From Mogibacterium sp. (lineage in GTDB: Bacteria > Bacillota_A > Clostridia > Peptostreptococcales > Anaerovoracaceae): a DNA stretch of 9,366 nucleotides. The notes below the pieces were generated by a model. The model was not told where the DNA came from. It worked only from the letters and a program-made list of their open reading frames with translations, and searched no databases. Made by a program: the position numbers and the translations under genes. Below, one piece after another: positions 6,547-9,366 of this stretch; within the stretch, counting starts at the first letter, position 1, and each line of letters begins with the position of its first letter. The DNA is taken from NCBI GenBank assembly GCA_017469325.1, contig JAFUGO010000159.1, positions 1-9,366 on the forward strand. The letters run 5' to 3'.

Positions 6547-6576
6547 TGAAGCGTCAAAGAAAGGATAAACAAGCGG

Positions 6577-7650
6577 ATGAATGGGACAAAGCAGATCGGA
6601 AAGATAATGATGGCGGCCGCGATACTGGCGGCATCCATTTTTGTGCTTACCGGCTGCGGCTCAACAGCTCCTGAGCCTGTAAGCGACGACGGCTTTTATC
6701 TCGATACCATCTGCAGCATCTCGATATACCGCATGGAAGACAGTGACGGCAACGTAAAACCTGCCGCCGAGATGACAGAGGAAGCCGAGGTCGCGATCAG
6801 CTCAGCCTTCGATCTGTGCAAGGATCTTGAATCCAAACTCAGCCGCACGCGAAAGGATTCAGAGGTCAGCCGCATAAACAGTGCCGGCGGCGAGTGGACA
6901 GAAGTCAGCGACGTCACGGCAGAGCTCCTCAGCAAAGGACTTGAGTATTCCGCATTCTCGGACGGAGACTTCGATATCACGGTAGGCGGAGTCACTAAAC
7001 TGTGGGATTTCCACGCTGCCGAAGGAGAGGCAAAGCTCCCTGATGAAGAGCAGCTCAAAGAGGCCGTAAAGCATGTGGACTACAATAAACTTGAGATCGA
7101 CGGCAGCCGAGTCTGCATCACAGATCCCGAGAGCGAGATAGATCCCGGCGGGATCGCCAAGGGTTTCATCGGCGACAAGATGACCGAAAGCCTCGAGGTG
7201 GCCGGAGTCGTGTCCGGGATAATCAACCTGGGCGGCAACGTCATATGCATTGGCGGTAAGACCGATGAAGAGGACTTCGCGATAGGAGTCGAGGCGCCGT
7301 TCAGCGAGCGCACCGAGATAATCGGAAAGATAAACGTGCGCGACAAAACTCTGGTGACATCCGGAGTATACGAGCGCATGATAAAAGTCGACGGCAAAAG
7401 CTATCATCATATACTGGATACCGAAACGGGGTGGCCCGTGGAGTCGGACCTCGACGCGGTCACGCTCATAGCGGACAAAGGCTGCTCGGCGGATATAGAT
7501 GCCGCCAGCACGATATGCCTCATCAAAGGATATGAGGGCGCTAAGGAGTACCTCGAGGATTATATGCCGGACGGTGTCGAAGCTGTATTCGTGCTCAAAG
7601 ACGGCAGCATAGAGACGACGGACGGAGCCGGATTCGAGAAGAGCGAGTGA
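6577..7650 (+). CDS. apbE: FAD:protein FMN transferase (ApbE/FmnB-type lipoprotein)
   Basis: ApbE uses FAD to attach FMN covalently to threonine or serine of exported flavoproteins, such as Rnf/Nqr subunits and FMN-binding domain proteins, releasing AMP. The 357-residue product is a lipoprotein: a basic start, a hydrophobic stretch (12-24) and lipobox LTGC with C27, so it acts on the outer face of the membrane. Family motifs are intact: EIDPGGIAKGF (188-198), the flavin-binding GGN (219-221), TSGVYER (261-267), HHILDTETGWP (277-287) and DAAST (308-312), where D308 is the likely magnesium ligand. The start at 6577 has GAAAGGA (6559-6565) 11 bases upstream. It is divergent from the NusG-II/Gx operon and precedes surE by 48 bases, with which it probably forms an operon. 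The flavoprotein substrate is not in the window. Confidence 0.93.
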   Translation: MNGTKQIGKIMMAAAILAASIFVLTGCGSTAPEPVSDDGFYLDTICSISIYRMEDSDGNVKPAAEMTEEAEVAISSAFDLCKDLESKLSRTRKDSEVSRINSAGGEWTEVSDVTAELLSKGLEYSAFSDGDFDITVGGVTKLWDFHAAEGEAKLPDEEQLKEAVKHVDYNKLEIDGSRVCITDPESEIDPGGIAKGFIGDKMTESLEVAGVVSGIINLGGNVICIGGKTDEEDFAIGVEAPFSERTEIIGKINVRDKTLVTSGVYERMIKVDGKSYHHILDTETGWPVESDLDAVTLIADKGCSADIDAASTICLIKGYEGAKEYLEDYMPDGVEAVFVLKDGSIETTDGAGFEKSE

Positions 7651-7670
7651 CCTCAGGTAACAGACTGAGG
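7651..7670 (+). other. Small hairpin between apbE and surE
   Basis: CCTCAG (7651-7656) pairs with CTGAGG (7665-7670) around an 8-base loop, directly after the apbE stop. No T-tract follows, so it does not look like a terminator. It could stabilise the 3' end of a processed apbE message or be incidental. Confidence 0.3.
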
Positions 7671-7698
7671 GCGTATACATAAAACAGCAGGAGCCATA

Positions 7699-8988
7699 AT
7701 GGACAAAGACAGAAGATACAACATAATAGTGACGAACGATGACGGGATAGGCACGGAAAGCCTGATGCGGCTCGTCGAGCAGCTCGGCAGTTTCGCCGAT
7801 GTCTACGTCGTCGCGCCGATGGAGCAGCAGAGCGGAAAGTCCCACAGCATAACCTACAGGCGCGAGGTGAGTTCGGTCGAGCACACACTCAGGGGCGCCG
7901 TGGAGGCGTTCGCTATAGACGGGACTCCTGTCGACTGCGTAAAGTGGGCGATCTTCAAATTCAAAGAGGAGGGCATCACGCCGGACTTCCTGGTGAGCGG
8001 AATAAACCTGGGCCATAACGCCGGGCTTGCCATGCACTACTCCGGCACTATAGCCGCTGCCCGCGAGGGAGCTCTCAACGGCATACGCTCGATCGCGCTC
8101 TCCGTGGACGGCCACAATGCCAGCCACTTCGACTACCTGCTCGGCGCGCTCCCGCGCCTGCTTGAGATGTCCGCAAAGATCAGCCCGGCCACACTCCTGA
8201 GCGTCAATGCTCCCGACATCCCTTCGTGGGATATAAAGGGACTCAAGGTCGTACCGGCCGCTCCTTTCGGCTACGCCGAGAAGTTCTCGTTCACAAAGGC
8301 GGATAGCGGTAACCTCCAGATGCTGCCGGAGCATTTCGAGCTCGACGGCAACATGCGCTACGACATCGACTGGCTCAAGGCTTCGTATGTCGCGGTGTCG
8401 CCTATTCCGGCGCAGGCAACGGATCCGGTGGCGGTCCTGAAGCTGAGAGGACTCACCCGTGCGGAGGACTGCCTCACGGTGATAGTCGACGCGCAGCAAA
8501 AGATGCTCGGCCGCGTCAGAAAGCCGGCAAGATTCGAAAGGAAGATCGAGTGCTTCGTCCACGCCGTGAGCCGCATGGCGAGACCTGTGCTCTTTACCGA
8601 AACACACGGCATGGGAGACATCCTCCCGGCTCTCACATCTTACGCATCCGAAGCGGAGAAGGTGGTCCACATACAGCCTGACGCATGGACCGCTCCCGAC
8701 ATGGAAAAGTACGCGACCTGCCTCGACCCGCAGAAGATCCTGATCGCCGGAGCTTCGTCCAACGCCGAGCTCATGCAGACTGCGCTTGGCTTTGTTGAGC
8801 GCGGTTATGAAGTGACTGTTATCGAAGATTGCTGCGCGGCTCCTTCAAAGAGCGACCATAAGACCGCGATGCGCATGCTGGCCAACGCGGGGTGCAATAT
8901 AAGCACATTCAGGACCGAGGTCATGCTGCTTGCGGGAGAGTGTGAAAAGCCTGTCCTCGACTCGGTCACGGCGATCCTCAATGAATGA
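7699..8988 (+). CDS. surE: SurE 5'/3'-nucleotidase fused to a degenerate isochorismatase-like domain
   Basis: Residues 1 to about 250 are a complete SurE, a cytoplasmic metal-dependent phosphatase that removes phosphate from nucleoside monophosphates. NDDG (13-16) supplies D14 and D15. S45 and N103 (in SGINLGHN) complete the metal site, and SGTIAAAREG (115-124) is the conserved helix. SurE normally stops near 250-270 residues. This protein continues to 429 with a domain that matches cysteine hydrolases of the isochorismatase family. IVDAQQKM (262-269) carries the usual aspartate D264. ILIAGASSNAELMQTAL (347-363) aligns with the family's G-x-E-T-H-x-C-V-x-Q-T-A block, and EVTVIEDCCAAPS (371-383) follows. 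The catalytic cysteine position is E357, and the usual lysine (near 326) is not evident, so this domain is probably a non-enzymatic binding module. The AGGAG at 7689-7693 sets the ATG. There is no signal peptide. No terminator is evident downstream. Confidence 0.9.
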   Translation: MDKDRRYNIIVTNDDGIGTESLMRLVEQLGSFADVYVVAPMEQQSGKSHSITYRREVSSVEHTLRGAVEAFAIDGTPVDCVKWAIFKFKEEGITPDFLVSGINLGHNAGLAMHYSGTIAAAREGALNGIRSIALSVDGHNASHFDYLLGALPRLLEMSAKISPATLLSVNAPDIPSWDIKGLKVVPAAPFGYAEKFSFTKADSGNLQMLPEHFELDGNMRYDIDWLKASYVAVSPIPAQATDPVAVLKLRGLTRAEDCLTVIVDAQQKMLGRVRKPARFERKIECFVHAVSRMARPVLFTETHGMGDILPALTSYASEAEKVVHIQPDAWTAPDMEKYATCLDPQKILIAGASSNAELMQTALGFVERGYEVTVIEDCCAAPSKSDHKTAMRMLANAGCNISTFRTEVMLLAGECEKPVLDSVTAILNE

Positions 8989-9051
8989 CAGGACGTTCCT
9001 GAACTACCCCAAAATACAATATTCGATCCATTTAAAAAGGCCTTCTATTTC

Positions 9052-9080
9052 TTGACACAAAGGGGGCCTTGTTGTAATAT
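9052..9080 (+). promoter_or_regulatory. Near-consensus promoter of the tRNA-Thr/tuf unit
   Basis: A perfect TTGACA (9052-9057) and TAATAT (9075-9080) are separated by 17 bp. The sequence at about 9010-9040 is A/T-rich and could act as an UP element. Transcription should start near 9087, about 25 bases before the tRNA. It is the strongest promoter visible in the window, as expected for stable RNA and tuf. Confidence 0.88.
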
Positions 9081-9111
9081 CGTATGTGCTATGCGCTTGC
9101 CGCAAAGTCAT

Positions 9112-9189
9112 GCTGATGTAGCTCAGTAGGTAGAGCACTTCCTTGGTAAGGAAGAGGTTTCGGCAGTTCGAGTCTGCTCATCAGCTCCA
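9112..9189 (+). tRNA. tRNA-Thr (anticodon GGU)
   Basis: The cloverleaf is complete. The acceptor arms are GCTGATG (9112-9118) and CATCAGC (9179-9185), followed by discriminator T and encoded CCA (9187-9189). The D-stem is GCTC/GAGC with an 8-base loop. The anticodon stem CTTCC/GGAAG encloses TTGGTAA with anticodon GGT (9145-9147). The T-stem GGCAG/CTGCT has one G-U pair and encloses TTCGAGT. The variable region AGGTTTC (9155-9161) is seven bases, two longer than the usual five, so the gene is 78 rather than 76 bases. tRNA-Thr before a tuf gene is also seen in E. coli (thrT-tufB). Confidence 0.95.
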
Positions 9190-9199
9190 TGCAACCCGC

Positions 9200-9225
9200 T
9201 TAGGGACAGGGACGCTTGTCCCTAA
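9200..9225 (+). repeat. Palindromic REP-like element between tRNA-Thr and tuf
   Basis: TTAGGGACA (9200-9208) and TGTCCCTAA (9217-9225) form a perfect 9-bp inverted repeat with an 8-base loop. No T-tract follows, so it is unlikely to be a terminator. GGGACA...TGTCCC palindromes occur as dispersed repeats, some linked to REP-associated tyrosine transposases, in various Firmicutes. That link is from memory and only one complete copy is present here. A second self-complementary stretch, AAAACGCGTTTT, follows at 9231-9242. Confidence 0.5.
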
Positions 9226-9260
9226 TATATAAAACGCGTTTTATTAAAGGAGGAAGTTAA

Positions 9261-9366
9261 ATGGCAAAGCAGAAATACGAAAGAACCAAACCGCATATCA
9301 ACATCGGAACAATCGGCCACGTTGACCACGGTAAAACAACTCTTACAGCAGCTATCACATCCGTAC
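9261..9366 (+). CDS. tuf: Elongation factor Tu, N-terminal part (3' end outside window)
   Basis: The first 35 residues are a clear EF-Tu start: [19 protein letters not shown], then the P-loop GHVDHGKT at 19-26, ending near AAITS. EF-Tu is the GTPase that delivers aminoacyl-tRNA to the ribosome. A strong AAAGGAGG (9246-9253) lies 7 bases before the ATG. No separate promoter or terminator is seen between the tRNA and this gene, so it is probably read from the promoter at 9052-9080, with the tRNA processed out. The gene continues past the window. Confidence 0.97.
   Translation, partial: MAKQKYERTKPHINIGTIGHVDHGKTTLTAAITSV

Noticed and set aside
6531..6638. N-terminal extension of the NusG-II protein to ATG 6638
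   Set aside because: It would add a second hydrophobic segment not seen in the family and run antisense into the apbE signal peptide region.
6859..8670. A 603-codon open frame on the minus strand across apbE and surE
   Set aside because: It lies antisense to two genes with intact family motifs, has no ribosome binding site and encodes no recognisable domain. Its composition (rich in Arg, His and Val) is typical of the reverse of GC-biased coding sequence.
8989..9001. CAGGA-CGT-TCCTG hairpin after surE as a terminator
   Set aside because: It has only a 5-bp stem, a 3-base loop and no T-tract.
9038..9070. AAGGCC...GGCCTT inverted repeat surrounding the -35 box of the tRNA promoter
   Set aside because: The arms are only 6 bp and asymmetric to the promoter, and half of the left arm is itself palindromic. 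This is probably chance and not enough for an operator claim.

Overview
The window looks like chromosomal DNA of an anaerobic Firmicute, most likely a member of the Clostridia with moderately high GC. The reasons are strong AAGGAGG-type ribosome binding sites, TTGACA/TATAAT-type promoters, clostridial-type protein families (NusG domain II protein, Gx transporter, ATPgrasp_ST, Cthe_2159 beta-helix lipoprotein) and tRNA-Thr placed directly before tuf. I cannot name a genus from the sequence alone. There is no phage, integrase, transposase or CRISPR array. No gene-free stretch exceeds about 255 bases.

Layout. (1) 2-712: the 3' part of an HD-domain CCA tRNA nucleotidyltransferase gene, cut by the window edge, ending at a weak hairpin terminator. 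(2) 775-2340: a VTC-type polyphosphate polymerase domain gene and a DUF4956 membrane protein gene, overlapping by 128 bases and closed by a UUCG-loop terminator. (3) 2409-3613: a monocistronic sugar-transfer-associated ATP-grasp gene with its own candidate promoter and a strong terminator. (4) 3619-5564: a secreted Cthe_2159-type beta-helix lipoprotein with a Gly/Met-rich tail. (5) 5561-6530, minus strand: a NusG domain II protein and a Gx transporter family protein in an overlapping operon. (6) 6577-8988: apbE (flavin transferase lipoprotein) followed by a SurE nucleotidase with an extra C-terminal isochorismatase-like domain that has lost its catalytic cysteine. (7) 9052-9366: a near-consensus promoter, tRNA-Thr(GGU), a palindromic element and the start of tuf.

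How the parts fit. The VTC/DUF4956 pair and the Cthe_2159 lipoprotein belong to families that commonly sit together, often with CotH. Here they are separated by the ATP-grasp gene. Even so, both transcription units start with the same promoter layout: two TTTAA half-sites on an 11-bp period, then exactly 10 bp, then TATCYT, with no -35 box. That points to shared control by an OmpR/PhoB-type response regulator and to a split polyphosphate/surface regulon. The NusG-II, Gx transporter and ApbE genes form a second module concerned with redox or flavin export, of the kind found near Rnf or flavin-based extracellular electron transfer loci.

The most unusual items are the shared promoter, the SurE fusion to a pseudo-cysteine-hydrolase domain, and a tRNA-Thr with a variable loop two bases longer than usual.
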